This document shows, one piece after another, positions 1-14,228 of a stretch of DNA of 64,000 nucleotides. Within the stretch, counting starts at the first letter, position 1. The number at the start of each line of letters is the position of its first letter. A program made the position numbers and the translations under genes. This DNA comes from Chrysomallon squamiferum (lineage: Eukaryota > Mollusca > Gastropoda > Neomphalida > Peltospiridae). The notes under the pieces are model-generated. The model made no database searches and was not told the origin of the DNA. It saw only the letters and a program-made list of their open reading frames with translations. The DNA lies in contig CM022673.1 of NCBI GenBank assembly GCA_012295275.1, forward strand, positions 28,587,136 through 28,651,135, given 5' to 3'.

Positions 1-139
1 TTGTTTGTTTGTTTATGTGTTTATTTATGTATTATTATCATTAATATTATTGTTGTTGTTGTTGTTGTTTTTGTTGTTTTTTGTTATTGTTGTTGTTATT
101 AATAATATTGTTATTGTGGTGGTGGATGTTATCGTTATG

Positions 140-204
<65 letters not shown>
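140..204 (+). repeat. (ATT)n microsatellite
   Basis: About 21 uninterrupted TTA/ATT units. Related shorter arrays follow at 618-655, with (TTTA)n at 721-751. Confidence 0.97.
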
Positions 205-325
205 CACTGCTGTTATTTTTATTATTGCTCTTATTCTTTATTTATTTATTTATTTATTTATTCACTTATTTCCGTTCCTTCTTTCAACATCTTATAAAAA
301 TGATAAACGTCATTGTACTCTGACA

Positions 326-574
326 ATGAACATCTGGAAGAGATCGATTGTGTCTATTGGAATTACCTTATTGATTCTTGCCTTAAAATATCAGGCAATC
401 ACTGCTAGGTCGTGTAATGAATATTTTATATATCGCAGACATCATTTTAATCAAAGAGTTCTTTTGTCCTCAGACGAAATGGCATTAGAACTTAGATTGA
501 AAATTATCTTCGACACACACCTATTGATACTGCGATGGAAACCATCTTGTTGTCTTGACGCCCATGCGGATTAA
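326..574 (+). CDS. Candidate small ORF with signal-like N-terminus
   Basis: The 82-residue frame begins M-N-I-W-K-R-S-I-V-S at the first Met beyond the simple repeats. A hydrophobic segment G-I-T-L-L-I-L-A-L follows, then a non-repetitive region with two adjacent Cys near the C-terminus, ending at a TAA. The frame is open far upstream only because (ATT)n and (TTTA)n encode Ile/Leu/Phe runs. No family is recognised. It could be a short secreted or membrane peptide, one exon of a longer gene, or chance. Confidence 0.2.
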   Translation: MNIWKRSIVSIGITLLILALKYQAITARSCNEYFIYRRHHFNQRVLLSSDEMALELRLKIIFDTHLLILRWKPSCCLDAHAD

Positions 575-611
575 TTTCAACGCTTGACTGGTTAGAATGA
601 TCTGTGTCTGT

Positions 612-655
<44 letters not shown>

Positions 656-2509
656 CGTTAACGTTATCATTATTGTTGTTGTCGTTATTCTTTGTTATTC
701 TCGTTCTTATTCTTCTTCATATTATTTATTTATTTATTTATTTATTTATGTAATTATTTATTATTTGGCCTTTAATTTTTATAAAAGGAAAAAAAAGAAG
801 ACAGTTTGCGACTTATTTCGAAATTGTTAAATAAACAAAAGTGTAATATTTTAAAAATTAATGCAAAAAAAAAAAAGAAAGAAAAAAAAAAGGAAAATAA
901 TGAATGAAAGGAAACATAAAAAAACAATAAATAAACACACAGAGAGATAAATAAACGCAGATACAAACAGACAGTCAGTTAATGAAAATAAATAGACAGG
1001 TACAAAAAGACTGATTGAAATAAATAATGGAATCCCAAAAAACAAAATTGCTGTGACTATTTCCCTTTCGACCGTTGTCATACAATTAACTGTTACAGTC
1101 CATCATTGTTATTCGTCTCAGAAACTCTATTACCATGCACATTTTTTTATCCCAGTAACAGGAAATTACATTAGCGACTGGGAATCCTTTCTGCTCCTCT
1201 GTTTTTTGGGGTTTTTTTTTTATTTTTTAGAGCTTGTCAGAATTCAGAAATACTTAGCTTACAGAGCCCTACACTGATTTTGCTCATAGCAACATGGTTA
1301 AGGAAATTAAATTCAACCTATTTTTCCTGCCAAGAACAAGTACGCCGCAAATTACGCCGACAAAGGCAGCTGGTTTCGACGTCATTAATGATCGACTGCT
1401 AAGCTGACTCAGTCTCTGCGAAACGATGCTTCCATTTTGAGAGTCTTATTTTTGCCAGGTCTCGACAGTGAGAATATGCTAGATTTTTAAACATAAGTTT
1501 TGGTCGAAGTCAGAGATCGATGGTGCGAACAGCGACATTGTCTTTCTAACACGACAGCGCTGACGATGTTTTGCCGAGGATGATGTTGAAAGAGATTGAT
1601 CGTTCTCACGTTGGTGGCAGACAGAGGAGTCGGTGATCAGTTACAGTGGAGTCTCCTATCACTCTCCTCCTACTGCTCCTCTAATTAACGGATGCTTTTA
1701 CATCTGTACCTCGCTTCTGACGATGTCATCATTCGCTACGTTGACTGCATCCTTCAGAATATGTTTTCTGTTCGTACACATCCGAGTGTAAATTCAATCT
1801 AAATTAGAGTGTCTTCATTTATTTATAGACTGTTATTGTCTTTTTTTCGTTTAGTTTTTTTAAATTATTTTTGTGTTGTTTCGGTGATCTTCGTATTGCG
1901 GGGCTATTATTGGGGGGAGGATTATGTTTTTCATGGGGTGTGGTGTGCTATGAAGATCAGAATGGTAATTAATTACTGCTATACATCACTAATGGTCTAT
2001 TATAAGAAAATATATGAAATTTCTTTTATATAATTTTCTGTTTTCTTCAAAAAGTATTGCGAGGAGAATTTCTATTAAGAAAAAAGTTTATTATACGTGT
2101 TAATTTTAGGAAAGCAGAATGTAAAATATGAATATTTATGTCACAGAGGTTTAATACCATCTCGCTTGTTATTGAAATGTTTCCATTAACCTTGTTCCCA
2201 GACAATCCCTCATTGACGTCTATTTTTAGTCGTAATTGTTGCGGTCACGCAATTATGTATATATTGATGTTACGAATATCAAAGTTCAGATACTGATAAA
2301 TAAATCTCACGTATCGGTTATGATTACGATAATAAACGTGAATGAATTATGTATTTCGCCAAAAAATAGCAACATAAGTCGAAAAAACAATAATGAAAAA
2401 TATCAGATGAATAATGTCTGTGTTTTTTTTTTTTTCATATCTGTGAGAATACATTCTATGTCATACCATATAGTTACCACAATTATGTACATCTTCAATA
2501 ACTGTAAGA

Positions 2510-2609
<100 letters not shown>

Positions 2610-3755
2610 TAAAAATATATAAATAAAAAGAGAGAGATTAAAGATTTAACAACAGAGATTATGCTATTAACATTTATTATAATACATCTACAATAAATTT
2701 TCCAATTATTAAATTATTAATAGTATTTTGCGCTTCAGTACAATGCTTGTGATTTTCTTTTTTTCTTCTTCTTTTTTCATTTTATTTAAGCGTAATAGTG
2801 TTCACATACGTTAAATTACGACTTTTGTAAAATCCACATTTCACTAGACTGTTGCTTCTACCATCAAGACATCGTTAACGCCTACGTATTCGTTTACGTG
2901 AAACCAAAACCCCGAAAGATATTCTGATAGATACGAACGATTTGCTTTGTAAATACCCTAGACCTTTGGAAACACTTTGATACCTATAACACAGCACAAC
3001 AACAATGAAAAAAGAAAGAAAAAAAAAAGAAAGAACTAAAAAAGACATATAAATTCTGCTTGGCTGAAATAATTCTAAGCATCAAACTCAACACTTTTTC
3101 CTGCTTCACAGAAGATTTCAAAAATGACTTTATTTTTCCCAGGAGTCATTAAGCAAAACAACATGAATTTAACTCCATTATGCTCCACAACCATGAAATG
3201 GTCCAAAATAAAAAAACATTATTCGATGGAAACACTGGTGTATGATCATAAAGGAAGAAATGAAACAAAACAGCGAATATTTTAATAATAATTATTCGTA
3301 ATTACCACCGGGGATAAGCTCGCTCTTGTTCGGAAAATGATGGAAGACAGTTGAGAGCGATTCGTGGTTATTTTCTGGTCTGGTGTGACAGGTCTACATG
3401 CAACAAGTCAGCTTTTTCACACACAAACAGAACAAAAAATCACGTAGTTTAATATCGATGCATAACCGCGATAGATTCCAGAGATTTCAAACTGGGTATA
3501 AGATTTTAGAAAGGTTAAAAATAACAGAAAAAAAAAAAAGTTATAATTTTAAAATAAAATATAAAAAACTAAAAAAATAAATTATAATTATAATAAAAAT
3601 AATAATAATAATAATGGTAATAAACTAAAACAGTTGAATATGTTACTTATATTTTAATAACATGTATACTTTTATCTGAAATGATGAGGTTGGTGATTTC
3701 ATGTGTATATCTATATCTGTCTAGACATATATATAGCTGGACAGATAGACATACA

Positions 3756-3756
3756 T

Positions 3757-3803
<47 letters not shown>

Positions 3804-3900
3804 TACAGACAGATAGATAAATAGATAGATAGATTATACAGACAGATAGATAGATATACAGACAGATATACAGACAGATAGACAAACAGATAGATAAAGA
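3756..3900 (+). repeat. (GATA)n/(GACA)n compound microsatellite
   Basis: A pure GATA run to about 3801 is followed by mixed GATA, GACA and TATACAGA units. Confidence 0.95.
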
Positions 3901-5212
3901 TAGAAACATACAAACACATATAAATACTAAAGCCACTGATTTATTTTTTGTTATATTATTACTTTATTCATTGTGTTGCGTATTGTGTACATAACAGAGC
4001 GATTCTTATTTAATGAAAGTTTGTAGTTGTATTATCTCATGATGCAGCGCATTAATTTAAAATTAAATTTCCAAAAGAAAAGAAAAAAAAAAAAGAAAAG
4101 AAGAAAAAGAAAAGATTTAATTTCAGTAGAATAATTTTAATGAACGTCAGTACAAATTCAGTTAAATGGGTGGACGCAGCAATTAATTCAAAACAGAAAT
4201 TGTTTCATGGCTGAATTTAACTTTCAAGTTTTATTATGAACTGAAAAAAAAAGAAAAAAGAAGAAAAAAATCGTTTCTATTTTATTTCTTTTATGAATGT
4301 ATGAAATATAATTTTCCAAGCGTTTGGACTATAATATAAATAATTAACTTGCTTCAGGTACGACACTATAATTCAATTCTTCTACATCATTTCTAAACGA
4401 TTATCATTTTCTTTTCCATCGATCATTATTAGAACCAGTTAGACTTTTCTTTCGCGTGTTTTTCATTTTGGTTTTATCAGTGTTAAAAATGCGTACGTCA
4501 TTTGTACGAGTATTTCCGAGTACACTGATCCGAAGTTGATGAAACTAAATTATAACATTCCTTTTAGCCACATCTAAAGAAAATTCAAGAAAAGGAAATG
4601 AAACAGATAATTAATTGCTGTTTTCTTTCTTACAAATGGCTGAACTGCACTTTAAGCCAAGCTTCCGAAAAAGAACGATTGGGCGAATTTGGGATTTTTT
4701 TTTTCCTGCCGAAAGATAACGAAAGAAATGAATTACTCTATCGAGACTCCGAGAGTTAATTAAATATTATCTAAAGTGATCTTTTTCTTGATTTTCTGAG
4801 AACGCAGGATCATTAGAAGTCCGATGGTCTTTAATAACGGAATTGACTGACACTTTGATGGCGAAATGTGTGCCTTCCTATTTCAGTTGTGCAGACTTGG
4901 AATTCTCGGCTACCGCGTTGACATATCTAAATGGGAATCAAGCCGGCAAGCGACTTGTGCTGACGTCACAACACTCGGAGAATTAACGCCAAAAGACCGC
5001 TTTTATCTGGTGAATACAGATGTTGCTAATGGCTGAGAAGTTCAATCGCTTAACAATAGTAGTGGGGGGGGGGAGGAATTAAAAAGAAAAACAAGAAAAG
5101 AAGAAAAAAAAACCTCTTACAAAAGAAAGAGATAAGAGTGTGGAAATTAAAATCTTCAGTGAATAAAGAAACAATGCTGAAACACTTGTCACAATTGTTA
5201 AAATCGATATTT

Positions 5213-5213
<1 letters not shown>

Positions 5214-5269
<56 letters not shown>
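5214..5269 (+). repeat. (GA)n microsatellite
   Basis: A pure GA run of about 55 bp. Confidence 0.97.
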
Positions 5270-5272
<3 letters not shown>

Positions 5273-7246
5273 TTGGAATTATTGTTCCTTCCTCTTAATA
5301 TTGATGAAGAAGATGGTAATGGCGACGGTGAAGATTATGACGATGATGATAAGATTTATTCTGCTTATGGAAAATCTACATTCTTTATTCTTTTCCAAAC
5401 ATAGAACATCAAAGGTTATTTATTATGTGTACATACAGCCTATATTAATAAATGGACATTTTGTTATGTGCTGAAATTGCAGACTATACGTGTGCGAGTA
5501 CGTGGGTTGTTATAAACCTGTATTTATAACCTAGACTAAAAGAAAACAGGCATCATATTAACTGCTGCCAAATCAGTCTCTGCTGTGACTGAAAATAACG
5601 TCTTCTAGTTCAACATATTTGAAATGTTAATTGTATATTTACAAGACTTTGTAATTCATAACATCAAAGACTTTAGTATAAAATAGATCTGACCAGGAAC
5701 ATAAGATAAAAAAAAAAAAAAAGAGAATGTCAACTTTTGGAGACTTAACATTATCGAACAGAAGGCTATTTATTCCGCGGCTTAACAATAGCCCGTCCAT
5801 AGCCTGCGCAAACTCTGTATAATTACCGGCGGACATGTTTGTCGAGGATTCCGATACTCCGCGGCTAAAGAGTCCATAAAGAATTAATTATTGCGTGAAA
5901 AAACAGAACCGGTAAACAGCGCTGTCTTGAGGGTGGCCGCGTGGCAAAGCAGCGTTTGGTCGATATTCGATTTCTGTAAACACGTAGTTCAACAGTTAGA
6001 CAGTTTTATTTGAGTCTTGGTAAAATAATTTCAGACTAATGTCAATATGTACTGCACGATCTCGCTGTCCTTTGTCAAAAAAAGAAAGAAAATGCATAAA
6101 GGTTTGAACAGCGGTTAGTAAACTTCCTTCAACAATCGAGTGAGGAATCGTGAAGGAGTGGGGCGCACACCATTAGCGTTTCTTTACTGTATTTTTTTTC
6201 TTTTCTCTAATAATGAATCTCCGTTTGTATTAAAAAGTTTATCATCGTCCACATTGATGATGCTACCGCCCTTTTCTATAACGAGATCTATTCGTTCCCG
6301 ACAATGAGGCGTTTGAAGTAACAGCATTTTAAAGCAAGGGTTTCATAGCCCAATTAAACGTACCTTTGAAAAGATGTAATAAAACTGGCTTGTTGACTTA
6401 TAATTAAATGATAAGACTGTTACGTTAAAGATTATGTCTATTTGTGGAGTAAATTGATGGAAATTGTGAAAATAGGTTCCTCTCATTTACATCGAGATGA
6501 AGATTTTAATTTATTTATTTTCACGGAAATTAATTTATTAGTTAACAAATTAGGCTTGTAATTTAATATATGGAAAAAAATAGCATTAATAATAAATTTG
6601 AAGTAAAAAAAAAAAATATATATATATATATAAATGATAATAAATAAGAAATAAAATGAAGCAGAATAAAACAGCAGCAGTGTATCTAAGTTACAGCATT
6701 ATCTCAAAGCAAAACATAAAAATTGATTCCTTTTAGACAAATTACAGTGTTTCATGTATTCACACGGACGCCTAATGTGCCAGAAACATTCTGAGTATTA
6801 TTTTGCATTTAAGCGCAGTTTGGAGCAAAACACAACTGAAAGGATAATTAAACACAGGCGAAATACAGACGAAGAAGCAGGAGGGAAAACAGATAGCCAA
6901 AGTGGGAGAAAGCTGAGCGGTTTGAAATAATTCACAGACAGACACTGCATTTCAGTTAAGTAGCCAGAGGAATTATCTGAAATATCAAAATAAAATATTT
7001 TGTGACAAATATAAACAGATTTGGTTATTTTGAAAAGAAACACAGCTACGACTCAACACAACATTTATATATAAACGGATTTGTAATACAAGATTTAAGT
7101 ATAACGTCAATGGAGACTGAAAATTAAGAGAACTTAAACAATGAAATAAGCATATATGAAAGGAAATAAAATTTTGAACAAGCTAGATTATTTAGTGTAG
7201 ATTTAAATGTATTTGTTTTGTTTGTTGCCTGCGAATCTTGTGATAA

Positions 7247-7346
7247 TACTACTACCACCACCACCACCACTACTACTACTATTACTACTACTACTACTAA
7301 TACTACTACTACTACTACTAATAATAATAATAATAATAATAATAAT
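7247..7346 (+). repeat. (ACC)n-(ACT)n-(AAT)n compound trinucleotide repeat
   Basis: Threonine- and asparagine-like codon runs shift from ACC through ACT to AAT, suggesting successive point changes within one expanded array. Confidence 0.95.
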
Positions 7347-8311
7347 CATGGTCAGGTTCTACTGTTTATTGTATTGCAATTAAACAGTATTTCACTGAAT
7401 ACTACATGTTCCTGATACGTCAAGAAAGAGTCCTTGTAGAACAGCAAATAAAAAACTGGTTACACTTAGCCGGCAGTGTGTTTTGAACAAGCAGTTTGTA
7501 CGTGGCAATAGGCCTTGAAACAGCAAAACATTGTCTAAATGCATTACACGAACAATCAGTCTTAACCAGAAGGCCGAATACTGCAAGCAATATGCACTGA
7601 ATAAGCATAAAGGAAAGCAATATTCTTCTCAGTAATTATGTCATCAAAAAGTGAAATACTATTTGATTTGGTACTGCAAGAGAAAGGTTTTCAACACAAA
7701 AAAAACCCTCTATTTTTTTTTTTTTTTTTTAAATGACAGCACTATTCAAGTGCTCATCTTCCGCAGCACATTCTGAACGTTAACAAAGAATTGTGTGACG
7801 TGTGTGTACACGGAGATGTAATTACAGATAACAGGCAATGACCCATGATGTTCGGTGAAAACGCGTTTTCAAGCTAGACATGCTGTAAATTAAGATAAGT
7901 ACATGCTTCTGGACAAACAGACATGCTTTTAATGAACAAAAGTAATCATCGTCTGTGTGTACGTGAAAGGTAGGTAATTAGGCATACAGTGATGAACAAA
8001 GTAAACAACTATAGCTAATCTGAGATAATGGATGTTGATTGGTAATTGTAAGCAAGTTGTAAACAGAAATGTTTCTGAAGCTTTTGAAATAATTTGTTTT
8101 CTTCTTGTTTTATTTTTGTAGACAGAGTATTGTAACATTTGTTAAATGTATAAGAATATTTCATATTTTTATACGTTTTGATAGTGAACATCAAAAATAA
8201 TTTAAATATCCTTTGCAATTTTGACATCCAGTAAGAAACACTGACGTCATTCCACTGAATATTCTTACCAGTTACCATCATCTTTTAGATACATTACGGG
8301 ATATATCACAA

Positions 8312-8345
<34 letters not shown>

Positions 8346-8780
8346 ATTCTTTAAATATTTTTGGGTTACTCTTGCTGATTAGCAATAATGATTTTTAATA
8401 AATACCTTCTCACAGAGTGAGAAAAAAACATATACCAGTCAGACATAAGAAAACTTCATGATGCGTAGGACGCAGGTTTTAATCTGGTATTATTCAGTTG
8501 TTTTAGTTCAAATATAATAATGATGAAAACTAGAGTCCTGATATTACACAGCTCGTGTTCCTGAGATTTCTAATCTTTATTGCAAAAGAAATATAAACGT
8601 AACAGAAATAACACAAAATGAGTAATTTGATGCAGATCTTCACGATAATTAAAAAATACGTGATGCTGACCTTTCTAATATTTTAATCAGATAAATTGAA
8701 AAGAAATGCAGTTATGAAAGAGTAAATCCGAATTTTGATTTTGTATGACACATACGCATTTATGTATTAACACTCACATT

Positions 8781-8803
8781 AATATATATATATATATATA
8801 TAT

Positions 8804-8838
<35 letters not shown>

Positions 8839-8900
8839 TAGATATAGATATAGATATTTAGATATATAAATATATACACAGACACACACACATACACACA
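8781..8900 (+). repeat. (TA)n-(GATA)n-(GATATA)n-(CA)n compound repeat
   Basis: Successive blocks of TA, GATA and GATATA lead into a short CA-rich stretch. Confidence 0.93.
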
Positions 8901-9327
8901 CAAACACATGCACTTGCACAATAGCAGAAATTAAAACAAACATTTATTTACGAACGTCAAAGTTAACTGCATTAATGTTGAAGTCTATTACCCTTTCCGC
9001 TATTGTCCGTTTCTTCGACTCACAGAACACAAATGAAGACACTTTCCAGAGAATAATTACACAGCAAGAAGACAGTGAGATTACCACGGTGGCCTGAAAG
9101 GTCATCTAAATTCGTTTACCAAGCGTTACTTTGATCACCACCGCGGTGTCTTTCATTATCTGCCACGTACTGAGAGTGGATGTCCATTTATTCTGTATGT
9201 CGAAACAAAACGTGACCTGTCACATTTGTGCACTAGCTGGCGATAAAAGCAATTTGGGGATTTAAACTAGTTTGTTTATAATAGCCTAGTGTTTGTATTG
9301 CATTCGATGATTGAGATTGAGAAGTTA

Positions 9328-9329
<2 letters not shown>

Positions 9330-9365
<36 letters not shown>

Positions 9366-9595
9366 ATGCGTGAGATGGAGAGAAAAAGAGAGAAAGAAAG
9401 AGGTAGGTAAAAAGTGTGACTATGTGTATATGTTTGTGTGTGTGTATATATGTAAATATATTTGTTTGTATATATGTATGTATATATGTATGTACGTATG
9501 TAAGTATGAATCTATGTATGTATGTATGTATGTATGTATGTGTATGTATGTGTGTATGTACGTCCGTATGTACGTATGTATGTATTGTATGTTCT
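9330..9595 (+). repeat. (TG)n followed by (TATG)n
   Basis: A TG run at 9330-9361, then an imperfect TATG array from about 9470 to 9590 with TGTG, TACG and TAAG variants. Confidence 0.95.
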
Positions 9596-10124
9596 TTTAA
9601 ATGTACAACAACAACAAAGCAATAACCGAAATAATAAACGTGAGACTGATAAACAGTGTTTCGCTAGACAGATAAACAATTATCAATTTAGGTGTCTGGA
9701 GATTATGAACAATTCCTAAATTGAGGGGACGGATTATCTGTCTGAAACCGTCTGAACTGTGTGAATATGTCTCATCCTGTGGGAAGAAGTGTATCTTTCA
9801 GTTCATTACTAACACAGAGCAATAGACAAAGAAACAAATAGAATTTCATTATCGGAAATCCTTCAGTTGAAAAATAGCTTTATTTGTAATACTTTTTAGA
9901 TGTAAACAGTAGATACCATTCACGAATAGACCGCCTGAGACGTCCTTGCATTCAGTGAACAAGAAAACACATCTGTCTTAAATGCTTTATTTTGTTGGTC
10001 GAGATTCTGCGTTTTAAGATTATTAAAACTTTAATTAAAGAAAGGATGGGATAACGTCATTGCTGTCCTGCCTATTTCTTGTTAGCTGATTCAGGACAAG
10101 TTCTAGAGTTGGTTTGACCTTTAG

Positions 10125-10132
10125 TGTATTTT

Positions 10133-10171
<39 letters not shown>

Positions 10172-10174
10172 TTT
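10125..10174 (+). repeat. (TTTA)n microsatellite
   Basis: About 12 TTTA units. Confidence 0.95.
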
Positions 10175-11481
10175 TATTAGATGTATCTTCATCTAAATTA
10201 CATAAATGTAGGGTTACAAAAGAAAGCAAAGCATTGTTATATATATAAATTTATATTTTTATTGTTATTTCATTATGAGCACTGGTAAAGAATAGACTTC
10301 AGACATAACCAATTTCATCAATTCCTGCTGCTATTTCCATGGTTGATTCCTGTGAGAGTTGACTGTTTTATTAAAGATCGCGGCTCGAGTTTTTCTTTCA
10401 CAGCTCTGTGCTTCGAGAAAGAGAACACCCTTCGCTGAGTCTGAAGATTCTCACTCGTTATTTCTTTTATTTTTTCAACCTTGCATGTTGCACTCTATAT
10501 TATTAATATTTATATTAATTGCATATTTCAAATAAACAATTTCTTCTTTTATTATCAAAGGAAATGTCGTGCGCTCTGACAGAAAGTTGGTTATATGCAT
10601 TAATTCACTACTCTTAAAAATCAATAAAATGAATTTCCAGAATAGTAAAATTCTCTTGAAAATTAATTTATTTCTCATATTAACTATCATATTTTTTTAT
10701 GTTTTTTATCTTTTCACTGTCAATATATTTTTTGTATTACTGTTATTATTGACAACCGATATCATTAAGACTACAAATAATCGTCTTTCATTTGAGAGTT
10801 ACGCATCCATGAAAATCTTCCATTTAAAAAACCATTTTCATTAAAAAGAAATATATTGACCCCGAAAAGGAAGAAAATAATTCTGTGAAATAACAAACGT
10901 AACCGTCCTCGCCAGGCAGTGAGTCACGTAACATCCTTGTTTCTCAAACCAACATCTGTTTCTTCTCAGCTTTTATTCTCCGATTTCCTCTCGGCAAAAC
11001 CTCCTAAAACCTGCAGAGGCCCCAGCAAACACTCGCGTTAACTTTCTAACCTTCTTCCGTTGCTCAGCCATCACGTTCAGAATCTACAATCTCAGTTTCT
11101 GTGCGGGATATGAAGAACTGTGTCCAGCAAAAGCTGCTTACGTTTGATGAATTGGACACTTCAGTCGGTTAGTTATTCGTCCGCCTACATACCCAGACCA
11201 AACGACTACGTAAACTGATAAGATTTTTTATAATGCGTAGGTGAAGACAATTGCTTTCCAAGGATTTGTGGAATCTCCGACTATTAATTTTGTTTTTCTT
11301 CTTCTTTTGTTCCATCCATGAATGTCAGGTAAATATTAAGTGTAGTTTACGTCTGTTCAGAAGGAAGTTTCAGTCACATCCATTATCAGATTGAAAATTG
11401 CGAAAAATAATGTGTTTCTCGATTGAGTTTCAGATAAAAGAAACTTTAAATGGCAGTTCATTGCTTAATATCTTAACGACA

Positions 11482-11612
11482 ATGTATGTATGTATGTATA
11501 TGTATGTATGTATGTATGGATGTATGTATGTATGTATGTATGTATGTATATATGTATGTATGTATGTATGCATGCATGTATGCAGGCATGTATGTATGTA
11601 TGTATTTATGTT
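11482..11612 (+). repeat. (TATG)n microsatellite
   Basis: About 30 TATG units with GATG, CATG and CAGG variants concentrated toward the 3' end. Confidence 0.96.
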
Positions 11613-12335
11613 TGTATATTTTGTATATTTTAAATTTTACTATTTTTAGTCAATTTAACAAACTGATATACTGACAAAACTATTTTTTCATAATCTTATT
11701 TTTAATCTTAAAATCCGTCTCCCCTGATGGTGACTCAATCACATTGTTGCCTGTTGTCTTTTATCTCTCGAAGGTTTTTCTCCAACTTGATTATCAAAAA
11801 CAATCCTCATCCACGTGACCATTTAAGAAGAGAAATCCTAGAGTGACCAAAATTCCTTGAAGACGGCTGAACATTTCCTGACTATAACCCAAGCCATTAC
11901 TGCAAAGACTGCTTCTTCCAGATAATTAGGTAACCGTCGCAGCTAAAACGGTTTAGACCTTTTTACAGAATGCATTACTCACGCTGTTAGTTTCTTGAAG
12001 GAAGTAAATTCGGCCGATTGATTGTACGTGTGTCTTCAAAGACTGGCGAATCAATTTTAATTTTCTACGATCTGTGTGTATAAAACTGTACGTGAATTTA
12101 CAAGTTTGTTCAGGTAAAATTCGCATTATGATCTTAATTCGTTTTTTTTTTTTTTTTTTTTTTTTTTATTGATGGATGAATCAGAATAAAGGTTGATAAA
12201 TTAGAATTATTGAGTTTTGATGGATATAATGCCACAGGAAATTAAAAGGTTAAATTTTATCTCATATTTTTATACTTTAGTTTTAATTAAAAAGTCAATT
12301 TTATGGCCTAATAAATTTTTATCCATAAATCAATT

Positions 12336-12339
<4 letters not shown>

Positions 12340-12371
<32 letters not shown>

Positions 12372-12374
12372 GTA

Positions 12375-12425
<51 letters not shown>

Positions 12426-12450
12426 ACAGTAGTAGTAGCAGCAGCAATAA
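12340..12450 (+). repeat. (AAT)n-(AGT)n-(AGC)n compound repeat
   Basis: The array grades from AAT through AGT to AGC units. A poly(T) tract of about 27 lies 170 bp upstream at 12141-12167. Confidence 0.95.
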
Positions 12451-13224
12451 TGGAAATAACTATAGTTAGTAGTTGTTGTTGTATAGACATATGATACATC
12501 ATTGATTGATTGTTGTTGTAATTGTAGTACTAGTACTAGTTGTGGTAGTAATAGCAGATTTAGTGGTGCTGGTTTTTGTTGATGTCGATGGTGATGACGT
12601 TGATGCTGATGGTGATGAAGATGATCATAATCATAATAGTGATAAATACATGCAATATGTTTGCATCTCAATAGCCTGTTATAGCCATTTGAAACCTACC
12701 TAGTATAATTGCATATGTATACTACAAAAAGAAAGCAAAAATCAAATATATATATATATATTTTTTTTTTTATAAATATGCATTCATACATGATTTAGAT
12801 ATATAGGTATAGACTGAAAGATATATCTGTGTAAAGTTTGTTGGTGTAGAAATTAACTTTGTTAGTCGAATTTGAGAGGAACATTAAATATTCAGCAATG
12901 AAGACAAATACGATGATGTAAGCTCGAGAGTGTTTACCAGAGAGAATATCGAATTGTGTTTTCTGTCGAAAGATGGCCGTCCAAGGCTTGGGTGAAAATA
13001 TTTCATATCAGGCTACAGATCTTTTGTTCATTTCTGACGAAAAATTGATTTTCGTTAACGAGTACACACGTTACGTTGGAATCTAAATAACATCGAGGTT
13101 GGAACAAGCCATCTTTATACAGCCTGCATATAAAAAAAGTAGTACTAAAATATATTATTCAAGAGGAAACACACACTCACATGCACGCACACACATAAAT
13201 ACACACACATATTATATTATATAT

Positions 13225-13230
13225 ATAGAC

Positions 13231-13279
<49 letters not shown>

Positions 13280-13280
13280 A
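13225..13280 (+). repeat. (GA)n microsatellite
   Basis: A GA run with one AAAG interruption, after GACAGAGATA. Confidence 0.95.
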
Positions 13281-13738
13281 TACTCTCAATGAATATTTGT
13301 AACTATATTTAATATAAATAAACAAATAAATAAATAAATAATTAAATAAATAGATAAAGAAATAATGAGAGAAAGAAAGAAATATGAATAACTAATTAAA
13401 ACAGAAACTCGTTTTCTACAATAAATGGATTACTGGGACAGGCTAAGTTAATGACTACATCTGCATACAACGATCTTGCTAACCCGTATTCTCTAATTTA
13501 CTGAGATTCGCCCATGATTAAACATTGCATCAGCTAATCTATATTCTCCTCTATTATACAAAAAGCCACGATTAAACCTGTAACTCATAACTACACAGCT
13601 ATGGACGATTTGTGGTTTTTAAACACCGTGTGTGGAATGATTTAATTCGGAGGCAGTTGTCTTTTTCTTGTCGCGTTAGCCGTGTTCTTTTTCACGAAGA
13701 AGACGCCGCACAGTTCCTTTATTTATTTATTTATTTAT

Positions 13739-14038
13739 TTATGTTGTATTTCCACGTACATTACACGGTCTTTTTCTCCCCGACTCAGTGAAAAATTGCA
13801 GTCTAACACAAAATGTCTTATACAGCAAAACGGCTTCCAAGTCATCCATCACATTCTCACGCGACCGTCCATTTCCAATGGATTTTATGGGAATTGTTAT
13901 GTGCACGTTATCAAGCATGGATTGGTTTATGCGTTTTATGTCAAAAAACATTTCACGACCTGCCATCTCTGTTTTTATTTTTGCACGAGCAGTTTTTGCT
14001 TCATACCATAAAGCCTGATGAAGCGAATCAAATTGCGA
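13739..14038 (-). CDS. Candidate coding exon or ORF remnant, unrecognised
   Basis: A strong acceptor (a run of T, then cgtttgttag) is followed by exactly 99 open codons starting S-Q-F-D-S-L-H-Q-A-L-W-Y-E-A-K and ending N-T-T-stop. Only this frame stays open from the acceptor; the other two stop within 60 nt. The protein is hydrophilic and non-repetitive (M-A-G-R-E-M-F-F-D-I-K-R; N-V-M-D-D-L-E-A-V-L). The stop is supplied by a (TAAA)n run, which suggests either a true 3' end or an exon broken by repeat insertion. The plus strand is also unusually open here, so the region is stop-poor in several frames. It is not in frame with the signal-peptide exon at 17.1 kb (phase mismatch). I do not recognise a domain. 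Confidence 0.35.
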   Translation of the reverse strand, partial: SQFDSLHQALWYEAKTARAKIKTEMAGREMFFDIKRINQSMLDNVHITIPIKSIGNGRSRENVMDDLEAVLLYKTFCVRLQFFTESGRKRPCNVRGNTT

Positions 14039-14185
14039 CTAACAAACGAAAAAAAAAATATTCTATTTAAACTCTGTTTTGCTCTGAAAAGGTTTTTTCT
14101 TTCTTTCTTTTCTTTTGTTAATTAATTAACTAATTTATTAATGTATTATTGAATATATATATATATATATAAATCAAATCACCTA

Positions 14186-14228
<43 letters not shown>

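Noticed and set aside
4961-4968. Perfect CRE palindrome TGACGTCA (also at 8242 and 43139)
   Set aside because: Three copies in 64 kb are close to what chance gives, and none is near a supported gene start.
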